Shown here piece by piece: positions 1 through 8,255 of a DNA stretch of 64,000 bases. The stretch is taken from assembly GCF_030316825.1 (NCBI RefSeq), contig NZ_JASZYU010000001.1, positions 1,674,001 through 1,738,000 of the forward strand, given 5' to 3'. Numbering within the stretch: the first letter of the stretch is position 1; each line of letters starts with the position of its first letter. The notes beneath the pieces were generated by a model, which had not been told where the DNA came from, did not search any database, and worked only from the letters and a program-made list of their open reading frames with translations. A program made the position numbers and the translations under genes. The stretch comes from Variovorax fucosicus. GTDB taxonomy: Bacteria > Pseudomonadota > Gammaproteobacteria > Burkholderiales > Burkholderiaceae_C.

Positions 1-439
1 GCGACGAGACCCACTTGAACTGCCAGCCCATGCGCTGGCGAAAGCGCTCGATCTCGTCCAGCGGCGCGCGCGAGACCACCAGCAGCGTGACGTCGCGGTG
101 TTCGAGGTGCACCTGCATTCCGGCGATGTGGTCGGCCATGAAGGAGCAACTCGGGCAACCCTGCTCCCACCCCGGGCCGAACATGAAGTGCTGCACCAGC
201 AGCTGGCTGCGGCCTTCGAACAGATCGGGGAGCGAGCGCCGGCCCTCGGGAGTGTCGAAGGTGTAGTTCTTCTCGACGCGCTCCCACGGCAGCGCACGGC
301 GTTCGCGGGCGATCTGGTCGCGCAGGTGCGTCAGTTCCCTTTCGCGCGCCAGCAGCGACTTGCGCTCGGCAATCCATCGCTCCTTCGACACGACGGGGTG
401 GTTCAAGGTGTTGGCTTGTTCGGCAATGGCTGTGTTCAT
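1..439 (-). CDS. DUF899 family thioredoxin-like protein (3' end outside window)
   Basis: The gene reads leftward off the window edge, so only about 146 N-terminal residues are seen. The start at 439 has a good Shine-Dalgarno (AGGAGT) just upstream. The residues PWERVEKNYTFD, the pair GWEQGCPSCSF and VTLLVVSRAPLDEI are typical of DUF899, a thioredoxin-fold family in which the CPSC-like pair sits where thioredoxins carry CxxC. Family members are usually about 230-260 residues, so roughly 100 are missing. No physiological role is established. It lies 20 bases downstream of the beta-propeller gene and probably belongs to the same leftward unit. Confidence 0.85.
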   Translation of the reverse strand, partial: MNTAIAEQANTLNHPVVSKERWIAERKSLLARERELTHLRDQIARERRALPWERVEKNYTFDTPEGRRSLPDLFEGRSQLLVQHFMFGPGWEQGCPSCSFMADHIAGMQVHLEHRDVTLLVVSRAPLDEIERFRQRMGWQFKWVSS

Positions 440-459
440 GACGGACTCCTTGTGCGTGA

Positions 460-1137
460 TCACGCTCTGGCGGCTTTCGGGCGGCGCACGGCGCGGATCT
501 TTCCGCTCTCTCCGCCGCCCGCATAAAAGAGGTCTGCGCCGTCGGACTCGAGCCCGCTGACGCCAACGCCGCTCGGCATCTCGAGCCGCTCGAGCACGGT
601 GCCGCTCGACGGGTCGATCCGGCGGATCTCGCTCACGTCGCCTTCCCACGTGCCGTGCCACAGCTCGCCGTCGACCCAGGTCACGCCCGTGACGAAACGG
701 TTGGACTCGATGGTGCGCACCACGGCACCGGTGGCCGGATCGATCTGGTGGATCCGGCGATCGCGGTACTGGCCCACCCACAGGCTGCCCTCGGCCCAGG
801 TGAGCCCGGAGTCGCTCCCGCTGCCGGGCGCCGGGATCGACGCCACCACGTTGCCACTGACCGGGTCGATCTTGTCAATGCGTGTCTCGGCGATCTGATA
901 GAGGTGCGTGCCATCGAAGGCGGTGCCGGCGTCGCAGGCACAGGCGAGCGTGCGCGCAGGCTCGCCTGTCTCGGGATCGAAGGCGACCAGGCTGGCCCCG
1001 GTGGCGGCCCAGACGCGGCGGCCGTCGTGGGTCACGCCGTGGATTTGATCGACGCCGGGGAAGGGGCCGTACTCGCGCACGATCTCGGCTGCATGCGCCG
1101 TGGCCTGGGGTCTGTCTTTGCTTGTGTTGCTGCTCAT
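460..1137 (-). CDS. YncE/NHL-type beta-propeller protein
   Basis: About 225 residues made of repeated blade-like units such as IDPVSGNVVASI, IDPATGAVVRTI and IDPSSGTVLERL, each of the D-P-x-T/S-G-x-V form seen in YncE, PQQ-like and glutamine-cyclotransferase-like propellers. The start at 1137 is chosen because it has an AGGAGC ribosome site; a longer reading frame to 1191 has none and would nearly meet the upstream gene. There is no signal peptide, so it is probably cytoplasmic. It sits between a winged-helix regulator and a DUF899 protein. No enzyme residues are recognisable and its ligand is unknown. Confidence 0.8.
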   Translation of the reverse strand: MSSNTSKDRPQATAHAAEIVREYGPFPGVDQIHGVTHDGRRVWAATGASLVAFDPETGEPARTLACACDAGTAFDGTHLYQIAETRIDKIDPVSGNVVASIPAPGSGSDSGLTWAEGSLWVGQYRDRRIHQIDPATGAVVRTIESNRFVTGVTWVDGELWHGTWEGDVSEIRRIDPSSGTVLERLEMPSGVGVSGLESDGADLFYAGGGESGKIRAVRRPKAARA

Positions 1138-1183
1138 CGCTGGCTCCTGGTGGTGCGCCTCGAATCGGCGCCTGGAGACAACT

Positions 1184-2404
1184 CTATGCAAACGGCAGCG
1201 CAGCGGGGAGTAACAAGATCGTCGTGAATCCGGCCAGCGGCGGCGACAGCCAGCGGCGCGCGCGTGCCTGACCGATCGCGCGCACCCGCCCGGCCGCCTC
1301 GAGCTCGACCAGCGCGCGCTGGACGGTGCGCTGGCTGGCCCCCAGCGCCAGTGCCAGCGCCGAGGTCGACCAGGCCGCGCCGTCGGACAGCAGCGCCACC
1401 AGCGATGCCTGCTCGCCGTCGATGGGCGGCGCCAGCACGACGACGGCGCGATCGCCGTGCGGCTTGAGGACGAAGCCTCGCGCGGTGGCCTCGATGTGCG
1501 CGAGCGGCTTGACGAGCGCGCGCAGACGGCCGATCTCGACCCGCAGGCGCGCGCGGTGCGTCTCGTCGGGCCGACGTGTGTTGAATGCGTTCGCGATCAA
1601 GGCTTCGCGATCGACATCGCCCGGCCACGCTTCGGCGAGTGCACGCGCCAGCGCGAACAGCACCGGTCGGCGCGCCAGCGGCCGCCATGCGTCGCCGGCG
1701 CCCAAGCCGCGGCGGCAGGCGTCGACCACCAGGGCGTCCGAGGCCAGCAGCGCGGCAACTTCATCGAGGCACAGCGCCTGCTCGGCGCCGGCGAAGAGGC
1801 GCCGCGCGGCGGGACGATCGAGCACGGCCCGCAGCTCCGCCAGCTCGGCCAGGAGCGCCGGAACGCCGGCCCGATCGGCCGCCTCTTGCGCCAGTGCGAG
1901 CGCCGCCCGCGCCGAGGCCGTGCGCAGCGAGCGCAGTGCCAGCTCAGCTTCGGTCAACCTGGCCACCGCCGCCAGCGCCGGTGGCAGTCCACGCGCATCC
2001 AGCCGCGCCAGCGCGGCCGCAGCCTCGTCGAGGCGGCCCAGCAGCACGAGCCTGCGCACCGCGATCAGCCGCGCCTGCAGCGCGTTGGCACGATCGGCGC
2101 GCGCCTCGAGCGTGCTCGCCGCCGCCGCCAGCGGGCGCGGCGAACCACCGAGATCCCGCATGGCCAGCGCCACCTCGGCCTCGGCGACGACACAGCGCGC
2201 ACGCGCCAGCTCCTCGTGCGCACCAAAGCCGCGGGCCGCGCGCCGCAGCAACTCGCGGGCGCGCGGGTGTTCGCCGAGCTGGGCCATGGCAATGCCGCGC
2301 AATGCCAGCGCCGGAGGGTCGTCGCGCAGAGCCACCCGCTTGAGCGCGCCGAGCGCGTCGCCCGCTGCGAGCGCACGCGCGGAGGCGGCGATCAGGGAGT
2401 CCAT
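1184..2404 (-). CDS. winged-helix transcriptional regulator with TPR-like N-terminal region
   Basis: 406 residues. The first 220 or so are Ala/Leu/Arg-rich paired helices resembling TPR repeats. Residues around 255-320 (DREALIANAFNTRRPDETHRARLRVEIGRLRALV) look like a response-regulator-type winged helix, and about 335-390 (WSTSALALALGASQRTVQRALVELEAAGRVRAIG) form a second helix-turn-helix. It is first in the leftward set with the propeller and DUF899 genes, 46 bases upstream of the former, and is probably their local regulator. The effector is unknown. The N-terminal annotation is by composition only. Confidence 0.75.
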   Translation of the reverse strand: MDSLIAASARALAAGDALGALKRVALRDDPPALALRGIAMAQLGEHPRARELLRRAARGFGAHEELARARCVVAEAEVALAMRDLGGSPRPLAAAASTLEARADRANALQARLIAVRRLVLLGRLDEAAAALARLDARGLPPALAAVARLTEAELALRSLRTASARAALALAQEAADRAGVPALLAELAELRAVLDRPAARRLFAGAEQALCLDEVAALLASDALVVDACRRGLGAGDAWRPLARRPVLFALARALAEAWPGDVDREALIANAFNTRRPDETHRARLRVEIGRLRALVKPLAHIEATARGFVLKPHGDRAVVVLAPPIDGEQASLVALLSDGAAWSTSALALALGASQRTVQRALVELEAAGRVRAIGQARARRWLSPPLAGFTTILLLPAALPFA

Positions 2405-2631
2405 GGCGACAGGCTACACCGCGGTGCGGTGGCGTCGCACGCACGATCTGGGCGTCGTCCAACTTTTGTCTAGGCTCACACAAAGCTCGTGAGCACCAGG
2501 AGGATTTTTGAACTGGGTCGAAGATGCACTGGACTCGGCAGAGCCGGCAGACTCTTGGGAACTTGCAAGGACCACAGTCGGCCAGGATCAGCGAATAATT
2601 CGAGCGGCGCTGCAATCACCTCGCACACGAC

Positions 2632-3171
2632 ATGCATCACCTTGCCCAGCATCAGAAGAACCGCGATCTGGTCTCGATCTCTCGGGACGAGATCGACACC
2701 AACAGCATTCAGGGCTTCGTTCTGGCGTCCTCAGACGAACTCGTCGTACTCCAGTACGTATACGACTTCAACCTCGACGGACTCATGGTGCTTCGTGTCG
2801 CTGACATTAGCGAAGTACAAGCGTCAGCAACGGACAGGTTTCAGAAAGAACTGCTGGCGCACGAGGGCCTGGAAGAGAAGGTTCCGTTCGCATCCACTTT
2901 TGATCTGCTCAACTGGCGAGCATTGATTTCCCAACTTGCGAAGCAGAACGCCCTCGTGACTCTCGAATGCGAAACGAGCGACATGAAAGAACTTGTGATT
3001 GGTCGCGTCCAGAAGACCGCGGCGAGTTGGGTCGAGGTTCAACAATTCACCGGCGCCGCCAACTGGGTAGACACCCCGATCCGGCTGGACTACGAGAACA
3101 TCAGCTGCTGTCAGGTCGGCACCAACTACGTAAACGTTTATCAACGCCACTTCGAACGAACCGCACGATAG
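2632..3171 (+). CDS. conserved protein of unknown function, AT-rich island
   Basis: 179 residues, acidic, no signal peptide or membrane segment. The stretch ISRDEIDTNSIQGFVLASSD and the later YENISCCQVGTNYVNVY resemble a widespread but unnamed bacterial family, often found as single genes in variable regions. Base composition is about 53 percent GC in the part I counted, well below the neighbours, which suggests transfer. The ATG at 2632 has no good ribosome site, and the frame is open back to 2599 without another ATG. A DUF4288 gene follows after 4 bases, so the two are probably co-expressed. An immunity or defence-linked role is possible but nothing here shows it. Confidence 0.65.
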   Translation: MHHLAQHQKNRDLVSISRDEIDTNSIQGFVLASSDELVVLQYVYDFNLDGLMVLRVADISEVQASATDRFQKELLAHEGLEEKVPFASTFDLLNWRALISQLAKQNALVTLECETSDMKELVIGRVQKTAASWVEVQQFTGAANWVDTPIRLDYENISCCQVGTNYVNVYQRHFERTAR

Positions 3172-3175
3172 TTCG

Positions 3176-3628
3176 ATGACACACGACAGGAATCTCTCGC
3201 CGGTGGGTTGGTACTTGGTGTCGTACCTACTGCGTTTCGTCGAGTTGAAGGATGCCCAAAAAGACGACGACGAAGCTCGCTTCTTGTCGTGGGAGAACAC
3301 GATCCTTGTCAAGGCAAGTACGCTTGACGATGCCTACGGAAAGGGTATGAGCGTAGCTCGCGAAGCTGCGAAGCCCTACAAAGGTGGGCCGGATGGCGTA
3401 CCTGTTCAATGGAAGTTGGTTGGCATCACCGAAGTGCTTCCGATCTACGAGGAGCTTGGGGATGGAGCCGAAATCGCGTGGACGGAGCGTGCTCCTCGAA
3501 AGCTTAAAAACCTCAAGCTAACCAACTACTGCGGAAGTTGCGACCCAAGCGGTCAGCCATCCCATCATAGCCAGGCGACTTCCGTCCTTGGCTTGCAGGC
3601 TAAACTGCGGCCATCGGCCAAGCCCTGA
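3176..3628 (+). CDS. DUF4288 domain protein
   Basis: 150 residues. The pattern WYLVSYLLRFVE, then SWENTILVKASTLDDAYGKG, then VQWKLVGITEVLPIYEELGDGAEI matches DUF4288: an N-terminal WY strand, a W-E-N strand, an A..A..K.. helix and a W-x-F/L-V-G strand. The family has no assigned biochemical function. The last 40 or so residues look unstructured and family-atypical. It begins 4 bases after the preceding gene and shares its lower GC, so both probably arrived together. Confidence 0.65.
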   Translation: MTHDRNLSPVGWYLVSYLLRFVELKDAQKDDDEARFLSWENTILVKASTLDDAYGKGMSVAREAAKPYKGGPDGVPVQWKLVGITEVLPIYEELGDGAEIAWTERAPRKLKNLKLTNYCGSCDPSGQPSHHSQATSVLGLQAKLRPSAKP

Positions 3629-3649
3629 CGCTGATACCGATCTCACGGC

Positions 3650-4048
3650 ATGCATTCTTTCGCTTTACAAGCTAGAAGCTGGGCGGTGCGGATCAAGCGC
3701 GACGGCCTGACGCTCTGGTTCGCCGGCAAACACCCAGCAACCCCTTGGTATGCCAAGGCGCTCGGTGTGTTCGTCGTGAGCTACGCATTGAGTCCGATCG
3801 ACCTCATCCCAGATTTCATCCCTATCCTGGGCTACGTCGACGACGTTCTTCTTCTTCCGGCCCTGATCTGGTTGGCAGTCAGGATGATTCCGGCATCCAC
3901 ACTGGCCGAGTGCCGTAGTCAGGCGGACGACTGGATGCAAAGGACAGGGAAGAAGCCGACGAGTCGCATCGGAGCCGTTGCGATCGTGACCTTGTGGATC
4001 GCCATCGGCGTTGCGGTCTGGTACTGGTGGTGGTCGCACCGCGTATGA
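3650..4048 (+). CDS. YkvA family membrane protein (DUF1232)
   Basis: 132 residues. The diagnostic DUF1232 block is VSYALSPIDLIPDFIPILGYVDDVLLLPALI at about residues 43-73, with the invariant SPIDLIPD motif, followed by a C-terminal transmembrane helix (IGAVAIVTLWIAIGVAVWYWW). Function of the family is not settled. Its TGA overlaps the ATG of the next small gene as ATGA, implying translational coupling with the two downstream membrane protein genes. Confidence 0.85.
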   Translation: MHSFALQARSWAVRIKRDGLTLWFAGKHPATPWYAKALGVFVVSYALSPIDLIPDFIPILGYVDDVLLLPALIWLAVRMIPASTLAECRSQADDWMQRTGKKPTSRIGAVAIVTLWIAIGVAVWYWWWSHRV

Positions 4049-4260
4049 AAGCCAGACCTTTGGAGCTATGTTTCGGCCTTGGTGCCGGCGGTATCGGTGC
4101 CGTGTTTGGCATTTCCAAGAAGGAGATCTGCCAGCACAGATGTTGGCTCGATGTGGCCGCCGACTTTGTGCTTCCATTTGCCCTTGAAGCCTATTCCGGC
4201 GCGCTACCCTGGGCGCTGATCGGCCTGGTTTTTTTTGGCTGCGCCTTCAGGAGGCAGTGA
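4045..4260 (+). CDS. small hydrophobic protein, unknown
   Basis: A 71-residue frame starting at the ATG that overlaps the YkvA stop (ATGA). It has a Gly-rich N-terminal segment (ELCFGLGAGGIGAVFG), two Cys (CQHRC) and a C-terminal helix (LPWALIGLVFFGCAF). I do not recognise the family. Its own TGA overlaps the ATG of the EamA gene, and AGGAGG just before the stop serves that next gene. The tight coupling on both sides supports it being real; no homology claim is made. Confidence 0.5.
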   Translation: MKARPLELCFGLGAGGIGAVFGISKKEICQHRCWLDVAADFVLPFALEAYSGALPWALIGLVFFGCAFRRQ

Positions 4261-4682
4261 TGGAAAAGTGGATCCTCTACGCCATGGTCTCCATGGCCTT
4301 CGCCGGCTTCACTTCGGTGATCGCCAAGTTGGGTCTTGCTGGCATTTCCGGCGATCTGGGACTGGCCGTTCGAACATCTTTCGTCTTCGCATTCGTTCTC
4401 ATGTTTGCCGCAGCCGTCGTTCCTTTCGACCAAGTGCGCTCTCTTACGCCCCGCAACATCGGCTGGCTCGCGCTATCCGGTGTCACTACCGCAGGCTCGT
4501 GGGTCTTTTACTACAAGGCCATCAAGCTAGGCGAGGTGTCCACAGTTGCGCTCATCGACAAAGGCAGCGTCGTGGTCGCGCTGGTGTTGGCCTGGCTTCT
4601 GCTTGGCGAAACGTTGACGGCCCCCAAGCTCATCGGCGGCGCAATGATGGTGGGCGGGTTGATCGTGATCGCAAGAGGCTAG
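4260..4682 (+). CDS. single-domain EamA family transporter
   Basis: 140 residues with about five hydrophobic segments covering a single EamA (DMT) unit: YAMVSMAFAGFTSVIAKLGL, AVRTSFVFAFVLMFAAAVVP, NIGWLALSGVTTAGSWVFYYKAIKLG, VALIDKGSVVVALVLAWLLLGE and IGGAMMVGGLIVIARG. The end motif with E-x-L followed by a Gly-rich last helix is typical. Most DMT permeases have two such units; one-unit members of about 140 residues exist and would work as dimers. The ATG at 4260 is chosen over GTG 4257 because AGGAGG lies at 4249-4254. The substrate is not predictable. Confidence 0.85.
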   Translation: MEKWILYAMVSMAFAGFTSVIAKLGLAGISGDLGLAVRTSFVFAFVLMFAAAVVPFDQVRSLTPRNIGWLALSGVTTAGSWVFYYKAIKLGEVSTVALIDKGSVVVALVLAWLLLGETLTAPKLIGGAMMVGGLIVIARG

Positions 4683-5003
4683 CGGCAGCATCGGAGGCGC
4701 CCGCGGCGCGATTGCTCCGAAATCACCGCCGTTGGCTCGGAGCACCGGCTGCCAGTACCGCTGCTCAGCCGACAAACCTCTTGAAGTCGAGATCTCCAAA
4801 ACAAATCGTCATCGCCAGGTCGCTGGCTCCAGCATGGGCAGCGACTGCAGGGAGGACTGTCTTCGTAGACAAATAGTTCGCATGGATCACCGCCCCTGCG
4901 ATGGGCACGCTGTGTCATGCCCGGAATTGAGCCGGTCGCTTCAGGCTGGGTTCATCCCGCGAAAGTAGGCTCTCGCACCGTCTCGAGGCCTGCTTTTTTG
5001 TTC
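4683..5003 (+). other. intergenic region, no gene seen
   Basis: About 320 bases between the EamA gene and the first PAP2 gene. Short frames on both strands lack ribosome sites or recognisable sequence. This stretch must hold the promoter for the envelope-modification genes that start at 5004, but I see no convincing -35/-10 pair. Confidence 0.4.
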
Positions 5004-5708
5004 ATGACACGCACCACGACCCTCCGCCTCGGCGCAGTGACGCTGCTCGCACTGGCTTTCTTGATGTTCTGGGATGTCTCCAACGGCGATCTGAAGCTGG
5101 CGCGCGTGATGGGCACCCCAATTGGGTTTCCTCTGCGCGAGAACCCATTCCTGGTTCACGTGATGCACGTGGGCGCCAGGGATCTGAGTTGGCTGCTGGT
5201 GATCGGCCTGTTCATTGCCATCCGCTGGCCCGTGGGCGTGCTGCGCAAGTTGGCCACGCGGGAGCGGACGCAGCTCGCGCTGACCGTGCTGGTTTCGGTA
5301 CTCGCCGTCAGCCTCATCAAGCATTTCAGCCACACGAGCTGCCCCTGGGATCAGAAGGAGTTCGGCGGCGTTGCGCGCTACGTGTCGCACTGGTCGTGGA
5401 GCGTGAGGGATGGCGGTGCCGGCGGGTGCTTTCCAGCCGGACACGCCTCGGCCGCGTTTGCCTATGTCGGCGGCTATTTCGTGCTGCGCCGTGTTTCCGA
5501 CCGCGCGGCATTGGTCTGGCTGGGCATCGCGGCCATCGCGGGCTTGGCGCTGGGGTTGGCGCAACAACTGCGCGGCGCCCACTACATGAGCCACACGCTC
5601 TGGACCGCCTGGATCTGCTGGACAGTCGGGTTCGCCATAGAAGTGGCCGTGACGCGGCCAAATCCATTCCTTGCCAAGGGGAATCGCTCTCTTCATGCAA
5701 GCGTTTGA
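5004..5708 (+). CDS. PAP2-type membrane phosphatase with altered catalytic motifs
   Basis: 234 residues and five or six membrane helices. The PAP2 second motif is clear (CFPAGHASAAFAYVGGYF). The first motif is K-x6-C-P (KHFSHTSCPWD) instead of K-x6-R-P. In the third (AQQLRGAHYMSHTLW) the Arg and Asp of the canonical R-x5-H-x3-D are Gln and His, though Arg is present three residues before the His. Such variants occur in lipid A-type phosphatases, so it may still be active. The start at 5004 is chosen because the upstream part of the longer frame is not PAP2-like. It overlaps the next PAP2 gene by 14 bases and opens the lipid A-modification group. Confidence 0.8.
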   Translation: MTRTTTLRLGAVTLLALAFLMFWDVSNGDLKLARVMGTPIGFPLRENPFLVHVMHVGARDLSWLLVIGLFIAIRWPVGVLRKLATRERTQLALTVLVSVLAVSLIKHFSHTSCPWDQKEFGGVARYVSHWSWSVRDGGAGGCFPAGHASAAFAYVGGYFVLRRVSDRAALVWLGIAAIAGLALGLAQQLRGAHYMSHTLWTAWICWTVGFAIEVAVTRPNPFLAKGNRSLHASV

Positions 5709-6264
5709 TTTCACTCTTTTTGGATGGCTCAATGCGGGCGCGTCTGCATCGCCGTGGCTCGTCGAGTTCGCACGTTTCGCCTCCGAGGGGCTGCCGGCCC
5801 TGCTCGCCCTGACGATCATCGCAGGCGCCGCGTTCGACAAGCGTTGGCGCTATGCGCTTTTCACCGCGCTGGTGAGCGTGCTGGCGACTTGGATCGTCGT
5901 GAACACATTTCGCTCGGCGTTGCCGTTCCCGAGGCCCGCGGCCTACGGCCTGGGCATCCAGTGGGCGCCGCAGGGCGTGCGGCCGGGCTTTCCGAGCCTG
6001 CATGCGGCCGCCACCTTTGCCGCGGCTTTCTCCCTGGGGTGCCTGCCGCACCGCGCGCCCATGCTGGCGGCACTTGGGCTGGCGGCGGTAGTAGGCTGGA
6101 GCCGCCTCTACCTTGGGCTGCACTTTCCTTCCGACGTGGCCGGGGCGGTGCTCCTTGGGGCGCTGGTGTCGATCATGGTCGAGCGCGGCGTGAGCAGACC
6201 GCTGAGCCTTGCCCTCGCCAGAATGCCTGCCCGGCGCAGGCGGTCGCGCGCACGGCGAACCTGA
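5695..6264 (+). CDS. PAP2-type phosphatase, undecaprenyl-pyrophosphatase-like
   Basis: 189 residues. All three PAP2 motifs are present: R-x6-R-P (RSALPFPRP), P-S-L-H (GFPSLHAAATF) and S-R-x5-H-x3-D (WSRLYLGLHFPSD), on a helical membrane scaffold with a basic tail (RRRRSRARR). The layout resembles BcrC/YbjG, which dephosphorylate undecaprenyl pyrophosphate, but lipid phosphatases of other specificity share it. The ATG at 5695 has AGGGGA upstream and overlaps the preceding PAP2 gene. Together with the GT2 and GT83 genes, it could recycle the undecaprenyl carrier used for sugar transfer. Confidence 0.85.
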   Translation: MQAFDFTLFGWLNAGASASPWLVEFARFASEGLPALLALTIIAGAAFDKRWRYALFTALVSVLATWIVVNTFRSALPFPRPAAYGLGIQWAPQGVRPGFPSLHAAATFAAAFSLGCLPHRAPMLAALGLAAVVGWSRLYLGLHFPSDVAGAVLLGALVSIMVERGVSRPLSLALARMPARRRRSRARRT

Positions 6265-6276
6265 GAATTGCGTCCT

Positions 6277-8025
6277 ATGTCACCTTCGGATCTCGAAACT
6301 GCACCGGTACACCACGTACATCAGGTGGAGGCGCCTGCACAAAATTACTCCCCGGCCGCGCTGTGGGTGCGCTTTAGTCAAGGGCTCGCACGGCCGCGTC
6401 CCGCCTGGCAAGTCGTGCTCTGGCTCAGCCTCTACTTGCTGCTGACCACCAACTGGCCTCTGGGGAACGAACTGGCCCGCATCGGCGGGGCGCCGAGCGC
6501 CTACATGCCAACGACCATTGCTGTGGGCCTGCTCGCACTTTGCGGCTCAGTGGCATTCCTTTCGCTCACGGCCTGGTCGCGCTGGCTCAAGCCGCTTTGG
6601 TTCGCGGTGGTCGTGCTGGCCGCGGTGGTGCAGCACTACATGCTGGCGTACCGCGTCGTCATGGATCCAACCATGATCGCCAACGCGCTGCAGACCGACG
6701 CTAAGGAAGCGCGCGACCTGCTGAGCTGGCGCATGGCCTTCAACGTGGGGGTGGTCGTGGTGCCCGCGGCGATGCTGCTCTGGCGCGTGCGCATCATTCG
6801 GATGCGCTTCTTCTCGAATCTCTGGCGCAACGCTGCCCTGCTGCTGCTGGCCGTGGTGGTGGCGTTGGGCACGGCGGTGGCCATGAACCGGCAACTTGCG
6901 CCGCTGATGCGCAACAACGTCCACCTGCGCTACATGATGAACCCGATTGCGAGCCTCTACTCGACGGGCGCCGTGTTCATCAAGCCGCTCTTCAAGCGCA
7001 GCGGCAAGCTGATCCCGATCACGGCCGGCACCACGCTCGGTGCGAGCTATGCCGCGCAGGCGCGCCCGCCGATGTTCGTGGTCGTAGTGGGCGAAACTGC
7101 GCGTGCGGATCACTTTGCCCTGAACGGCTACGCGCGCGACACCACCCCGGAACTGGCCAAGCGCGGGGTGCTGAGCTACCGCGACGTGCATTCGTGCGGC
7201 ACCAACACGCTGGTCTCGGTGCCTTGCATGTTCTCGCCACTGGGCAAGCAAGGCTACGAATCGCGCAAGGACGACTACGAGAACCTGGTCGACGTGTTGC
7301 AGGCCGCGGGCCTGGCCGTACTCTGGCTGGACAACCAAGCTGGCTGCAAGGGCGTGTGCACGCGCATCCCCAATGCATCGGCCTTCGAAGGTCTTGACGC
7401 CGCAACAAAGAAGGCGCTGTGCGACGGCGACGAGTGCCTGGACAACGTGATGCTCAATGGCCTGGACGTGCGCATTGCCGCGCTGCCGGCGGAGCGCCGC
7501 GCCAAGGGCGTGGTGCTGGTCATGCACCAGATGGGCAGCCACGGGCCCGCTTACTACAAACGCTCGGCGCCCGACGTGAAGCGCTTCCAGCCCGAGTGCA
7601 AGACGAACGCGCTGGCTGAATGCGGCCACAACGAGCTGATAAACGCCTATGACAACTCCATCGTCCAGACCGACCGCTTCCTGGCCGACACCATCGACTG
7701 GCTCAAGGCACAGTCGAAGGCGTACGACCCGGCGATGCTGTACGTAAGCGACCATGGCGAATCGCTCGGCGAGTACGGCCTGTTCCTGCACGGCGTGCCA
7801 TACAGCTTCGCGCCCGAGGCGCAGAAGCACGTGCCGATGGTCACCTGGTTCAGCGAAGGAATGAGCAAGCGGCGCAAGCTCTCGCGCTCGTGCATGGAAG
7901 CGAGGCTGGACACGCCACTCACGCACGACAACCTCTATCACACGGTGCTGGGCCTGATGGACGTGATCACGCCCACCTACAGGCCGGCGCTAGATGCCCT
8001 CGGGGCATGCCGCAACACGGGTTGA
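6277..8025 (+). CDS. eptA: EptA/Mcr-type phosphoethanolamine transferase
   Basis: 582 residues. There are five N-terminal membrane helices, then a periplasmic sulfatase-fold domain. The catalytic Thr is in VGETARADHFALNGYARDTTP (near residue 274), and metal-binding Asp/His are in YVSDHGESLGEYGLFLHGVPY. Several Cys (HSCGTNTLVSVPC, GCKGVC, CDGDEC) would make the disulfides usual for this family. It transfers phosphoethanolamine from phosphatidylethanolamine to a lipid A phosphate, lowering negative charge. The ATG at 6277 is preferred to TTG 6268. Flanking PAP2 genes and sugar-transfer genes support a lipid A role; the exact phosphate modified is not shown. Confidence 0.92.
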   Translation: MSPSDLETAPVHHVHQVEAPAQNYSPAALWVRFSQGLARPRPAWQVVLWLSLYLLLTTNWPLGNELARIGGAPSAYMPTTIAVGLLALCGSVAFLSLTAWSRWLKPLWFAVVVLAAVVQHYMLAYRVVMDPTMIANALQTDAKEARDLLSWRMAFNVGVVVVPAAMLLWRVRIIRMRFFSNLWRNAALLLLAVVVALGTAVAMNRQLAPLMRNNVHLRYMMNPIASLYSTGAVFIKPLFKRSGKLIPITAGTTLGASYAAQARPPMFVVVVGETARADHFALNGYARDTTPELAKRGVLSYRDVHSCGTNTLVSVPCMFSPLGKQGYESRKDDYENLVDVLQAAGLAVLWLDNQAGCKGVCTRIPNASAFEGLDAATKKALCDGDECLDNVMLNGLDVRIAALPAERRAKGVVLVMHQMGSHGPAYYKRSAPDVKRFQPECKTNALAECGHNELINAYDNSIVQTDRFLADTIDWLKAQSKAYDPAMLYVSDHGESLGEYGLFLHGVPYSFAPEAQKHVPMVTWFSEGMSKRRKLSRSCMEARLDTPLTHDNLYHTVLGLMDVITPTYRPALDALGACRNTG

Positions 8026-8191
8026 CGCGCATGTTGGACGCAGGTATTCAATTCAGAAAAGCGCTTGGAAGACGGTCATGGGTGCGAAAGTGGCGCATCG
8101 GCGACCGTCCCCATCGTTGCGCAAATGTTCGACGCAATATCAGTCGTTCGGCGATCCGTGGACACGGCGGCACCACGGCGAGGGGGCAATA

Positions 8192-8205
8192 CTTCCTTAA
8201 GGAAG
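8192..8205. promoter_or_regulatory. 14-bp perfect palindrome upstream of 8256
   Basis: CTTCCTTAAGGAAG is a perfect inverted repeat in the 230-base gap after eptA, about 50 bases before the start at 8256. It could be an operator for the downstream part of the envelope cluster. Its centre (CTTAAG) recalls but does not match the direct-repeat box of PmrA. Confidence 0.3.
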
Positions 8206-8255
8206 GCTGAACGGGTCAATCAGCTGGCGTTCACCATTGAGACCTACGATGCCGC

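Noticed and set aside
8192..8205. PmrA box
   Set aside because: The known box is a pair of direct CTTAA-type half sites with a five-base spacer; this is a single inverted palindrome.
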